Origin: a bacterium
GTDB lineage: Bacteria; Verrucomicrobiota; Kiritimatiellia; CAIKKV01; CAITUY01
Assembly: GCA_037128595.1 (NCBI GenBank)
Contig: JBAXWB010000005.1
Coordinates: forward strand, 62,001-126,000
Direction of reading: 5' to 3'
Length of the DNA stretch: 64,000 nucleotides
Shown here in pieces: positions 15,964-24,707 of the stretch. The notes below the pieces were generated by a model that had not been told where the DNA came from, made no database searches, and saw nothing but the letters and a program-made list of their open reading frames with translations. Every line of letters begins with the position of its first letter. Positions within the stretch are counted from its first letter, which is position 1. The translations under genes and the position numbers were made by a program.

Positions 15964-18369
15964 ATGAGCAAGGACATTACAATGGAAGCATTCTCCCATA
16001 GCCGGATAATCTGGTCGCGTCCACGGGATACAGCAAAAAACCGTTATCTCGCGTTTCAAAAGGAGTTTCGCTTGAGCGAGCTCCCCTCCGAAGCCGGCCT
16101 GCGTATTAGCGCCTATATTTGTTATCAGGTCTCCATTAATGGCGTCGCGATAGGGCGCGGTCCTGATCCCTCCAATTTCGGGCGCTATTATTATGATTCC
16201 TTTGATGTCAAAAGCGTTTTGAAGCGCGGGCGCAACGTGATCAATGTATTAGCCTACGCCTTTGGGCCAGTTCTGCCTTGGCCGGAAACCTCCTATCTTC
16301 CAGGAGAATTTGGTTGGTTGCGGTTCGAGGTGGAGTGTCGGCAAGCAGGGCGGGCGCCAACCTTTATCGGGTCGGATGCCAGCTGTAGGGTTCGTGCGCC
16401 CGATGCCTGGACGCGTCTAACGCCGGGATACACGGAGTTGCGTGCCGCCTTCAAGGAATATTACGATGCAAACAAGTTTGGCTATGAGGCATTATCCCCC
16501 TCGGACATCCGTAAAGGAGGCTGGCGCCACGCCGCTGAGTTGTCGCCTTCTGATTTGAAGCACACGTATGCATTTTCCCCCAAGGAAATCGCGCCGTTCC
16601 GATGGCGGGATCAATTCCCGGCGGCGGCCTATACGATTGACGGCGGGTACGCCTATGGATTTACGGCGAAACGGGGCTGGCAAATTGAAAATCCAGAGGC
16701 GCTGATTCCTGACTACCCTGTGGATGGCTATTACGAGATGCTTCGGATGGGCGAGCCGAATTTTCCAAAGCCGCGCATGGTGACCAAAGCGCAAAATCAA
16801 TGCCTGATTCATAAGGCCCCTGGGTGTGGTGTGGCCTCATTATGGGTGGATTTCGGAGGTCTGCAGTATGGGACCTTATGCTTGGAGCTGGAGACGGAGT
16901 TGGCGGGGAGTGTCATTGATATCGGGTATGGAGAATCGCCCCACATCACTTACGTCGACCGGTATACGACCCGGTCAGGTCGTCAGGTCTTCAGTCCCTT
17001 CCATTACCGGGCTGGGCGCTATGTCTTGCTGACTTTCTCGAAAATTGCCGCTCCCATCAACTTGCGAAGCCTGAAGTTCCGGCTGTGTGAGTATCCGGTC
17101 ACGGAAAATTCAACGCCTTTCGTTTCATCATCTGAAAGTTTAAACCGGATCGCGACCACCTCGACGACGACGTTGCATTTGAACATGCACAGTCACTTTG
17201 AGGATTGCCCTTGGCGCGAACAGAAACTGTATCTCGGTGATATGTATGTTGAAGCACTTGCCTGTTACTACGCCTGGGGTGAATACGATTATGTGAAGAA
17301 AAACCTTTTGCAATTGGCGGCCCGCAACCGGCCCGACGGCTGGATCAAGTCCGGTCCCGGCTGTTCCCGCGGCGAAGGGTTGATCGTGGATTTCCCCGTC
17401 ATGTTTATCATTGAGCTGCGGGATCATTGCCTTTTCTCAGGCGACCGCAAAACGATGGAGTCGCTGTATCCGCAGGCCGTTACCCTGCTGAATAATTACA
17501 TGGAGATGGGCCTGCGCCGTGAAGGGCTCGTGAACATTGGTGAGGCCGATTCATTTGCCAATTGGTGTGTGATCAACTGGAACGATGTCGTGAAAAAGGG
17601 GCAATGTGCCCCGCTGAACTTTCTGGTCCTGCGGGGATTATCCGCGCTCATCGAGATGGCGGCGTGGTTGGGGCGGGCGGACGATCTGAACCGGTTCCGC
17701 GCGATACTCAGGCCTTTCCGCCGGGCCATTGACCGGGCCTTTTGGAGTCCCGCCAAGGGATTGTATCGGGATGGACACTATCAAGGCGAACCGATTGAGC
17801 ACTATTCCACGGAAACCAATACCCTGGCGCTTTTGTCGGGTCAACCTGACAAAACGAAAACACGGTGCATCCTGGGTGCCCTTCAAGGGGGGCAATTGCC
17901 ATTGGAGACTCCCACCGCGTATTTCAATGCGTTTGTAGCCGAAAGCCTGTTCCTGAATAATCGAACGGCGCTGGCGCTAGAATTAATTGAACGGTGCTGG
18001 GGTCGGATGCTGGCGCATGGGGCGGATGCATTTTGGGAGGCCTTTTTGCCCCAGACGCCCCCGGGGAGCCATCCGCCGAAAGGGTTAAGCCTGTGTCATG
18101 GGTGGGCCAGCGGGCCTGCCTACCTCTTGCCCGCCTATGTGCTGGGAATCCGCCCGCTCGAGCCGGGATTCCGGCGATTTACAGTGGATCCGCATTTTCC
18201 CTCGTTGACCTCGGCTTCGGGTGCCGTGCCGACGCCCCATGGCCCCATTACGATGCGGTATGAATCCGGTGTGGTCAGGCTTCAGCATCCGCCGCAGCTC
18301 ACCCCGGTGATGGCCAAGAGCCTGCGCCTGCCTTCAGGGGTTCGGCTTGTGATTCAAAGTAAAAAATAA
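15964..18369 (+). CDS. GH78 alpha-L-rhamnosidase-like hydrolase
   Basis: 801 aa. The N-terminal jelly-roll region (ICYQVSINGVAIGRGPDPSNFGRYYYD) is the sugar-binding type seen in bacterial rhamnosidases. The (alpha/alpha)6 catalytic core carries the GH78 signature EDCPWREQKLYLGD with Asp414, Glu419 and Asp426. This has the same spacing as the catalytic-site acids of characterised GH78 enzymes. A C-terminal beta domain (FRRFTVDPHFPSLTSASGAVPTPHG) is also typical. No signal peptide, so it should cleave terminal rhamnose from imported oligosaccharides. It follows the esterase gene by 5 bp and is followed by a GH4 relic. Confidence 0.88.
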   Translation: MSKDITMEAFSHSRIIWSRPRDTAKNRYLAFQKEFRLSELPSEAGLRISAYICYQVSINGVAIGRGPDPSNFGRYYYDSFDVKSVLKRGRNVINVLAYAFGPVLPWPETSYLPGEFGWLRFEVECRQAGRAPTFIGSDASCRVRAPDAWTRLTPGYTELRAAFKEYYDANKFGYEALSPSDIRKGGWRHAAELSPSDLKHTYAFSPKEIAPFRWRDQFPAAAYTIDGGYAYGFTAKRGWQIENPEALIPDYPVDGYYEMLRMGEPNFPKPRMVTKAQNQCLIHKAPGCGVASLWVDFGGLQYGTLCLELETELAGSVIDIGYGESPHITYVDRYTTRSGRQVFSPFHYRAGRYVLLTFSKIAAPINLRSLKFRLCEYPVTENSTPFVSSSESLNRIATTSTTTLHLNMHSHFEDCPWREQKLYLGDMYVEALACYYAWGEYDYVKKNLLQLAARNRPDGWIKSGPGCSRGEGLIVDFPVMFIIELRDHCLFSGDRKTMESLYPQAVTLLNNYMEMGLRREGLVNIGEADSFANWCVINWNDVVKKGQCAPLNFLVLRGLSALIEMAAWLGRADDLNRFRAILRPFRRAIDRAFWSPAKGLYRDGHYQGEPIEHYSTETNTLALLSGQPDKTKTRCILGALQGGQLPLETPTAYFNAFVAESLFLNNRTALALELIERCWGRMLAHGADAFWEAFLPQTPPGSHPPKGLSLCHGWASGPAYLLPAYVLGIRPLEPGFRRFTVDPHFPSLTSASGAVPTPHGPITMRYESGVVRLQHPPQLTPVMAKSLRLPSGVRLVIQSKK

Positions 18370-18397
18370 GAATTTTTAATATAAAGGTCGTTCGACT

Positions 18398-18598
18398 ATG
18401 CCGAAAATTACATTTATGGGAGCCGGAAGTACCGTGTTTGTCCGGAACATCATCGGCGACAGGCGAAATCGGGACAAGATTTATCAGGCGGCCTTCATGG
18501 ATCCGCATACTTCCGGGGAGTTAGCGCTCGACCAGATCCGGGCGCTGTGTGATAACCTCATCAAGGTTCATGGGAACTATTTACCGGCTTACAAGTAA
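18398..18598 (+). pseudogene. Collapsed GH4 glycosidase gene (N- and C-termini joined)
   Basis: 66 codons. Residues 1-21 (MPKITFMGAGSTVFVRNIIGD) are the NAD-binding N-terminus of GH4 alpha-galactosidase/glucosidase proteins. Residues ~28-66 (YQAAFMDPHTSGELALDQ, ending HGNYLPAYK) look like the GH4 C-terminus. A full GH4 enzyme has about 430-460 residues, so the central ~85% is missing and the ends are joined in frame. The catalytic Cys-His metal site is lost, so it cannot be an active GH4 enzyme. The start region and stop look intact. An intact GH4 gene lies at 46768. Confidence 0.72.
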
Positions 18599-18625
18599 AC
18601 GGCACAATCAGGATTGGAGAAATTG

Positions 18626-19507
18626 ATGAAAATATTTAATGCAATTCTCGCGGGGGTGTTGATTCCGGTGGTCTCTACCTTTGCCTCCCAATATCTGGAA
18701 GATCGGCAGGTGGCGGAAAAACTGTTGGCCGAGAAGAAGCCTGCCGAAGCGCTTGAGGTCTTTGTCAAATTGGCTGACACTTATGCTGCGGTGCCATCCC
18801 AAAAAACAGATGCTTTGGAGCAGGCCTGCCTCATCGCCCTCCAGTTTAAACAATATGATCGGGCACTCGACTTGGCGGGAAAAATCCCTGAGCCGGCGGT
18901 TTCGAAAGCGTGCCAGATGAGAGTCTTGGAGGCGAAACGTGATTGGCGCCAAATCATCACGTCCTTCAAGAGTGAAGATATTTCCATCTGGCCTGAAAAT
19001 CAGGCTGACATCGGCTTTTATTTTCGGGGCCTGGCCTACGCCCGACTGGGTGATCAGGCGCAGGCGATCAGCGACTTGGAGAAGGCGGCGGAAAATGGTG
19101 CGGATGGTGACAACGAAATCTTCAAGGGCCGGGCGCTTTGTGAGCTGGGAGTGATTTACACCTCGCTTAAGGAATATCAAAAAGCGATCGACGCCTATGG
19201 CAATGCCCAGAATTCACGGATTAAAGGGACTTTCATGCTATTTAACGCCATCATTTCACGGGCGGCACTTTTCAGTAAACTGGGGAAATACGAGGAAGCC
19301 CTTGAAGAATTGAACAAAATCGATCTTGCGGCACTTTCCACAGGCGCCTGGAAGTCCGGCGTATTACGCGCGTATGGCGATATTTATGAAGCCAAAGGGG
19401 ATAAAAAGCAGGCGTTGGAAAAATATACCGAGGCGATTTCTGTCACTAATGCACCTCCTTCCGATCTCGCTGCCCTGAAAAAGAAGCTCGAAATCGTCAA
19501 TCCGTAA
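18626..19507 (+). CDS. Exported TPR-repeat protein
   Basis: About 293 aa. The ATG at 18626 follows a GGAG ribosome site; the frame extends to a TTG at 18614 that lies inside this site. The N-terminus MKIFNAILAGVLIPVVSTFASQ is a signal peptide ending near A-x-A/S. The rest is helical with TPR-like pairs (AEKLLAEKKPAEALEVFVKLAD; GLAYARLGDQAQAISDLEKAAE; GDIYEAKGDKKQALEKYTEAI). It is probably a periplasmic scaffold or assembly partner for the cluster's exported enzymes. No enzymatic motif is seen. It ends the first cluster; a new promoter follows at 19555. Confidence 0.75.
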   Translation: MKIFNAILAGVLIPVVSTFASQYLEDRQVAEKLLAEKKPAEALEVFVKLADTYAAVPSQKTDALEQACLIALQFKQYDRALDLAGKIPEPAVSKACQMRVLEAKRDWRQIITSFKSEDISIWPENQADIGFYFRGLAYARLGDQAQAISDLEKAAENGADGDNEIFKGRALCELGVIYTSLKEYQKAIDAYGNAQNSRIKGTFMLFNAIISRAALFSKLGKYEEALEELNKIDLAALSTGAWKSGVLRAYGDIYEAKGDKKQALEKYTEAISVTNAPPSDLAALKKKLEIVNP

Positions 19508-19554
19508 ACACCGGTAACTCGCAGAACCCTTTTTAACAATGGATGGTTATTATA

Positions 19555-19594
19555 TTGACGGCATCATATTTTACTAATAGTCTACCGATAGATA
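19555..19594 (+). promoter_or_regulatory. Promoter with palindromic operator (TCTAC type, copy 1)
   Basis: TTGACG (19555-19560), a 17-bp spacer and TAGTCT (19578-19583) form a sigma70-like promoter in front of the second DUF4838 pair. The imperfect palindrome TCTACCGATAGATA (19581-19594) overlaps the 3' end of the -10. The same 14-bp pattern TCTACnrrTAGATA occurs upstream of 27950 and 46768, in the same strand relation to the next gene. A repressor site is inferred from its position. Confidence 0.6.
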
Positions 19595-19637
19595 TTGAAA
19601 AACAACCAATTATCGCAAGTTAAAAAGGTGCCCGAAC

Positions 19638-22061
19638 ATGAAAGAATTGCTCAAATTGTTGGGTTGTGTTGTGGCACTGCTATCGGTGTGCAATGCCTTT
19701 GCGGGTGTTAAAATCGTCAAGAACGGGCAAGCGCTCGCAGAAATTGTCCTCCCCGAGAAACCGCTATCAAGCGTCACGCTCGCCGCTGAAGATTTCCAGA
19801 AACATATCGAATTAATGTCGGGGGCCAAACTACCCATCGTCACAAAGCCAACGGCTGAAGTTGAAAACCAGATCTATGTTGGCGAAAGCGAATACACCAA
19901 GAAGCTTGGGGTCACGACGGATGATCTCAAGGTTGAGGGCTTTAAAATCATTGCCAAGGATCATTATGTGATCGTGGTCGGGCGAGACGAGCAGCGGGTT
20001 CCTTTTCCCTACAAGGACTCAAACCAAGGCGGGTTGAAAAAATGGCAGGACTTCACAGGCGAAAAATACGCATATTCCTCTGCCATCGGAGCCCCGGGAC
20101 TTTATAACCAGAAACTGGGGATCTTTACGCTGGATGCCACCGCGACGTTCTATGGGGTGGCGGAATTACTTGAGGAATTAGGTGTAAGATTCTATGCGCC
20201 TTACGAAAACGGGACGGTCATTCCTGAAATAAAAACAGTGGTCATTTCCAATCAGAACATCCGCAAGGAACCCAAATACCCCTACCGTGACTTTTGTTAT
20301 TACAATTTCATGATGAAAGACGCGGAAGGCGTGAAATGGATCAAACGGCTGAAATATGGCGTTTCGTATCTTCACCACATGGGCCATTCCACCTGGGATA
20401 TCATCAATACCCTGGAGCAGATGAAGCTTCATCCTGAGTATTACGCCCAGACTGACGGAAAGCCGATCATCGGGATGGGGGGGCGGGGGATTCCTCGGTT
20501 TTGTGACCCCGGTTTCAGACAAACGTCTCTCCATTATCTGGATAAGGTTTTTGAAGCCTATCCGCAGCTGGTGGGTATGTCGCTTGGGCCGCCTGACGGC
20601 TTTGACCGGATGGATGAGCGCGATGCTAAAATCTGGGGCCGCCCTGATAAAGGCAGGGGAGGGAAATTGTCGGATTACATGTGGGACTACTGGCTTTACG
20701 CAGCCAGGGAATTGAAGAAAACGCATCCAGATAAATTTCTCGCTACCTGGGCTTACGCGCTCCAACTGGACCCACCATCCGGAATCGATAAGTTGCCAGA
20801 CAACGTGACTCTGACGATATGCGGCGCATCCGGGTACAATCTTCTGGATCCAGAGGCGGCGAAGACCCGGGAATTACGGGCCAAGTGGTTGTCCATGCTG
20901 ACGTCAAAGAAGCTTTTTCTCTGGGAGTGGTATCTTTTTTATTATCCGAATGGGAAGCCACGATATCCTGTTGTGTTTACCAAGCTTTTACAGCGTGACA
21001 TGCAAGATCTCAATGGGATCTGCGAAGGTAAATTCATGGAAATCTCGCCTGATGATGTGAACTGGAAGATTGGGTGCCCCGGGTTATCACATCTCCTCTA
21101 TTATTTGCAGGGGAAGCTATTTTGGGATCCCGACCTGGATTTGCAGAAATTACTCAACGAGTATTATGCTTTGTATTTCGGCCCGGCTAAGGTGGAAATG
21201 AAGGAGTTTTACGAATTTGCGGAAGAGGTGTGGACGAGGCCGAAAACGCGGAGCGTGTCAAATGACGGACAGGGATTCCTCCAGGAAAAGGACGTAGACC
21301 GTTACTTTACGATACTCAAGCGTGCCAGGGAGAAGGCCGGGAAGGACAGCGTCTACGACAAGCGGATCGCTCAAATCGAGAGCGAGATGGCGCCACTCGG
21401 TAAATTATTCGCCAACATGAAGCGCGTTGGCCCGAGTTTCCGGGCGTACCCCGCCTCCGAACCCATCCTCTTGGACGGCGACCTGAGCAAGCCGATATGG
21501 CATCCCAGTCATATAATATGGTACGGCATGAAGGATGTGGTCACGGGGAAACTACCGCGTAAAAACGGAGCCTCCGTTGCGTTCCGGATGAGCCCGGATA
21601 AATCCGCCTTGTTCATCGGGGTGTCCTGCGATGAAGCCAAAATGGATAAACTCATCGCCAAAACCTGCAAGCATGATGATCCCGATATTTTCAATGATGA
21701 TGTTGTGGAAATTTACATCCAAACCCCTGAGCGCTCCTATTTCAGGATTGCGGTCAACCCCAACGGTGCGATTTTAGATGAAAGCCAGGACGTCACCATG
21801 ATCGCCAGGGATACTTTGCCATTGCTGTGGAATCCAGGGGTGGAGGTGGCCGTTAAGAAGGAGCGGGCCCGCTGGATGGCCGAAATCAAGATTCCTACCA
21901 AGGATTTTGGTTCACTCGGTCCTGACCAGACGTATACGTGGGGAATCAATGTCTGCCGGAGTCGGCGTGCTGGAGGGGCGCAGGAGGCCTATGCCATTTC
22001 CCCCACCGGGATTCCGCAATTCCTTGAGTTGTCAAAACTGGGAAATCTTTGGATGAAATAA
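19638..22061 (+). CDS. DUF4838 secreted protein with CBM9-like C-terminus (type A, copy 2)
   Basis: 807 aa. The signal peptide is MKELLKLLGCVVALLSVCNAFAG. The domain order matches the 7222 gene: alpha/beta N-terminal domain (LAAEDFQKHIELMSGAKLPI), DUF4838 core, and CBM9/DOMON-like end (DDVVEIYIQTPERSYFRIAVNPNGAILDE). It resembles that gene far more closely than its own neighbour. The CxCxxC motif is again absent (GPPDGFDRMDERDAKIWGRP). It has lost the lipobox of copy 1, so it is probably soluble or periplasmic. The type B partner follows 22 bp later. The whole A-B unit looks like a duplication of 7222-12285. Confidence 0.8.
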   Translation: MKELLKLLGCVVALLSVCNAFAGVKIVKNGQALAEIVLPEKPLSSVTLAAEDFQKHIELMSGAKLPIVTKPTAEVENQIYVGESEYTKKLGVTTDDLKVEGFKIIAKDHYVIVVGRDEQRVPFPYKDSNQGGLKKWQDFTGEKYAYSSAIGAPGLYNQKLGIFTLDATATFYGVAELLEELGVRFYAPYENGTVIPEIKTVVISNQNIRKEPKYPYRDFCYYNFMMKDAEGVKWIKRLKYGVSYLHHMGHSTWDIINTLEQMKLHPEYYAQTDGKPIIGMGGRGIPRFCDPGFRQTSLHYLDKVFEAYPQLVGMSLGPPDGFDRMDERDAKIWGRPDKGRGGKLSDYMWDYWLYAARELKKTHPDKFLATWAYALQLDPPSGIDKLPDNVTLTICGASGYNLLDPEAAKTRELRAKWLSMLTSKKLFLWEWYLFYYPNGKPRYPVVFTKLLQRDMQDLNGICEGKFMEISPDDVNWKIGCPGLSHLLYYLQGKLFWDPDLDLQKLLNEYYALYFGPAKVEMKEFYEFAEEVWTRPKTRSVSNDGQGFLQEKDVDRYFTILKRAREKAGKDSVYDKRIAQIESEMAPLGKLFANMKRVGPSFRAYPASEPILLDGDLSKPIWHPSHIIWYGMKDVVTGKLPRKNGASVAFRMSPDKSALFIGVSCDEAKMDKLIAKTCKHDDPDIFNDDVVEIYIQTPERSYFRIAVNPNGAILDESQDVTMIARDTLPLLWNPGVEVAVKKERARWMAEIKIPTKDFGSLGPDQTYTWGINVCRSRRAGGAQEAYAISPTGIPQFLELSKLGNLWMK

Positions 22062-22083
22062 CGAGTGTGAAGTAAAGGAATAT

Positions 22084-24528
22084 ATGATGAAGAAAACAAT
22101 TATGACTCATGCCAGAATGCTGTTTTTTGTTTCCGCGATGATGGGAGGCCTGTTCAGTAATTCTGTCATGGCTAAAAGTTTCATTATCAAGAACGGTCGG
22201 CCGCAGGCTGAAATCATTATCGCTGAAAATCCCCCTCGGGCGGTGAAGCTAGCGGCGGCGGAGTTGCAACAGTACCTTGAGAAGATCAGCGGGGCTAAAC
22301 TGTTAGTCACGAACCTTGTGGACCGCGCGATACCGGTAAAGATTTATGTTGGGAAAAGTAGGTATACCGATGAATTGAAGTTGAGCGATGAAGGCCTTAA
22401 GTATGGCGCATTTAAATTGGTGTCGGGTAAAAACTGGCTGGCGCTGTTGGGCCATGACCAGGATTACAAGGCGCGTGACAACTTTATTGGTAACGAGAAG
22501 GGCCGGCCCAAGTTTTACGAGAAGTGGGATGCCTTGACGGGCGGGACCTGGAGTAATCCCATAAACACAGACGAGTATAGCAGCGCGGTGAAGATGTCGG
22601 CTTTTGATGAACGCGGGTCACTGAATGCCGTCTATGAATTTCTTCGCGGTCTTGGGGTGCGCTGGTATTTTCCCGGCGAATTGGGCGAAGTGGTGCCAAC
22701 ATTGAAAAGCATCGCGGTTCCACATCTGGATAAGACGGTCTGCCCTGATTTTCAGCTTCGCCATATTTATATCTACTATCAGGATTTCATGCGGGGCTCC
22801 AAGGATTACGTCATGTGGCAACTGCGGATGGGGCTTAGCCAGAGGGATGGATTTGGCGGAGGGCATGGGTTGATTAATGTTCATAACCGGGATAAGTCAC
22901 AACCCGACTATTTCGCCCTGTATAATGGGAAGCGGCAAACGGATGCCGCCTTCGGGCAGGGCTTTCCCTGTTTTTCATCGGATCACCTGGTGGATGCCAC
23001 CGTGAAATATTGCAGGGCTGTTTTCAGCATCTATCCTGATGAGCAGATTCTTTCCATCGCCCCTGTGGACGGTTACGGTTCGCTGTGCGAATGCGCGCTC
23101 TGCAAGGGCAAGGCCACCCGCCAGCGCGGGTGGAATGGAATGCTTTCGGATTACGTCTGGAACTTCATGGATCGAGTGTCAAAGGAAGTGTACAAGGCCT
23201 GTCCCGATAGAAAATTGAGCTGTCTGGCTTATTCGGTCTACCAGTTGCCCCCGGAGAAGATTGATAAGCTCAGTCCCAATGTTGAGGTTATCCTCTGCCA
23301 GTGGCGGAGCGAATTTTATAATAAGGAAACACGGGAACAATTCAAAAAACTAACGGAAGCATGGCTGGAGAAATTGCCGTCAAAGGATCTTTTTATCTGG
23401 GATTATTACCTGCACAACCGTGCGGAAGGTCCCTGGGTGGGCGTGCCGGTCTATTATCCCCGGGTTATTGCCGAAAACTTGCGCTTTCTGAAGGGAAAGT
23501 CCCGCGGTGAATTTATTGAAGTATTCCAGAATGCAAAGCCGAAGGAGATCCCGTGGGATGCCATGGCGGCCAATCATCTGAACATTTACATTACCTCGCG
23601 CCTGTATTGGGATGCGAACCAGGATGTGGACGCATTGCTAGCAGACTTTTATGAGAAATTCTACGGGCCGGCGGCGAAAGAGATGAAGGCATTCATTGAG
23701 TACGCTGAAGCCCACTGGATAACCGCCAATAAAGATGTGGCGGTCATTGACCGTCTCTTTGAATTGCTTGCCGCCGCGAAGAAGGCGGCCGGCGATACGG
23801 TTTACGGCAAACGGGTTGATCTGCTGGTCGCGTACATGGAGCGCCTGAAGGCCGTGCGTGAAAAACTGGCCCAGGGCCGCGAAAAAGATCTGCCTAAAGC
23901 CCAGGCCTTGGAACGCGACCGGAAAGACATCAAATTGGATGGAAAACTTGATGACAAATTCTGGGAAGGTCTGGAGGACCGCCCGTTGGCCGATGTGGAG
24001 ACGGCGAAACCGCCTGTCGCCAAAACCTCGTTCCGTGTCGGATGGGCCGAAAACGCCTTGTATTTCGGTATCCGGTGCGAAGATTCCGATATGAATCATC
24101 TGTATATTGCGGCCACAGAAAACAAAGACGCGAATCTATTCAATGGTGACAATATTGAGCTGTGGCTGGAGACCCCGGTCCATTCCCTCTATCAGATCGG
24201 GGTCAGCCCGTCGGGCGCGATATTTGATATGGACCGCCAGGGGCGGAAATTCAACTCGTCATGGTCGTCGGGGGTGGAAGCGGCGGCTTATCGTGGGGAT
24301 GGATTCTGGTCATTGGAGTTGCGCGTACCGGTGGCGGGCGAAAACGCAGAGGCCATTGACGCGCTTAACGGCATTGCCGGTGCAAAACCGGCTGGAGCCG
24401 CTCCCTGGTACTTCAACCTGTGCCGCCAGCGGGTCAGGGACAAATCAATTGAACTGTCTGCCTTTTCGCCAACGGGTAAAAAGTTATTTGATGTTCCTGC
24501 GAAATTTGCCGAATTGATCGTCAAGTGA
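22084..24528 (+). CDS. DUF4838 secreted protein with CxCxxC motif (type B, copy 2)
   Basis: 814 aa with signal peptide (ARMLFFVSAMMGGLFSNSVMAK). It has the same three-part layout as the 9823 gene and shares long stretches with it, for example SAFDERGSLNAVYEFLRGLGVRWYF-type sequence and PWYFNLCRQRVR near the end. Cys335, Cys337 and Cys340 form the CxCxxC motif in SLCECALCKGKA. The ATG at 22084 follows AAAGGAA. It is preceded by its type A partner and followed by a GH4-like relic. Activity is unknown. Co-duplication with type A suggests the pair acts together. Confidence 0.8.
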   Translation: MMKKTIMTHARMLFFVSAMMGGLFSNSVMAKSFIIKNGRPQAEIIIAENPPRAVKLAAAELQQYLEKISGAKLLVTNLVDRAIPVKIYVGKSRYTDELKLSDEGLKYGAFKLVSGKNWLALLGHDQDYKARDNFIGNEKGRPKFYEKWDALTGGTWSNPINTDEYSSAVKMSAFDERGSLNAVYEFLRGLGVRWYFPGELGEVVPTLKSIAVPHLDKTVCPDFQLRHIYIYYQDFMRGSKDYVMWQLRMGLSQRDGFGGGHGLINVHNRDKSQPDYFALYNGKRQTDAAFGQGFPCFSSDHLVDATVKYCRAVFSIYPDEQILSIAPVDGYGSLCECALCKGKATRQRGWNGMLSDYVWNFMDRVSKEVYKACPDRKLSCLAYSVYQLPPEKIDKLSPNVEVILCQWRSEFYNKETREQFKKLTEAWLEKLPSKDLFIWDYYLHNRAEGPWVGVPVYYPRVIAENLRFLKGKSRGEFIEVFQNAKPKEIPWDAMAANHLNIYITSRLYWDANQDVDALLADFYEKFYGPAAKEMKAFIEYAEAHWITANKDVAVIDRLFELLAAAKKAAGDTVYGKRVDLLVAYMERLKAVREKLAQGREKDLPKAQALERDRKDIKLDGKLDDKFWEGLEDRPLADVETAKPPVAKTSFRVGWAENALYFGIRCEDSDMNHLYIAATENKDANLFNGDNIELWLETPVHSLYQIGVSPSGAIFDMDRQGRKFNSSWSSGVEAAAYRGDGFWSLELRVPVAGENAEAIDALNGIAGAKPAGAAPWYFNLCRQRVRDKSIELSAFSPTGKKLFDVPAKFAELIVK

Positions 24529-24546
24529 CGATATCGGGAGCTGGGC

Positions 24547-24693
24547 ATGAATGTTGTTTTAATCGGGGGCGGGTCGCTCAGGCTGACTCCGATCGCAAGA
24601 GATTCTTTCATGAACTGTTCGACATCTACGCGGATATTCCGAAGGCACTTCAGGTTGGTAAACCGATGGTTAGGGGATAACCGGCATACATAG
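24547..24693 (+). pseudogene. GH4-like gene relic: intact start, internal deletion and frameshift
   Basis: A strong ribosome site (GGGAG) and ATG lead into MNVVLIGGGSLRLTPIARD, the NAD-binding N-terminus of the GH4 family. After about 19 residues the frame turns to non-protein-like sequence and stops at 24691-24693. A neighbouring frame reads FFHELFDIYADIPKALQVGK and stops at 24678-24680, which looks like real coding sequence joined out of frame. It cannot encode a functional enzyme. It is the second GH4 remnant in the window. Confidence 0.6.
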
Positions 24694-24707
24694 GCGAGGA
24701 GTCCAAA

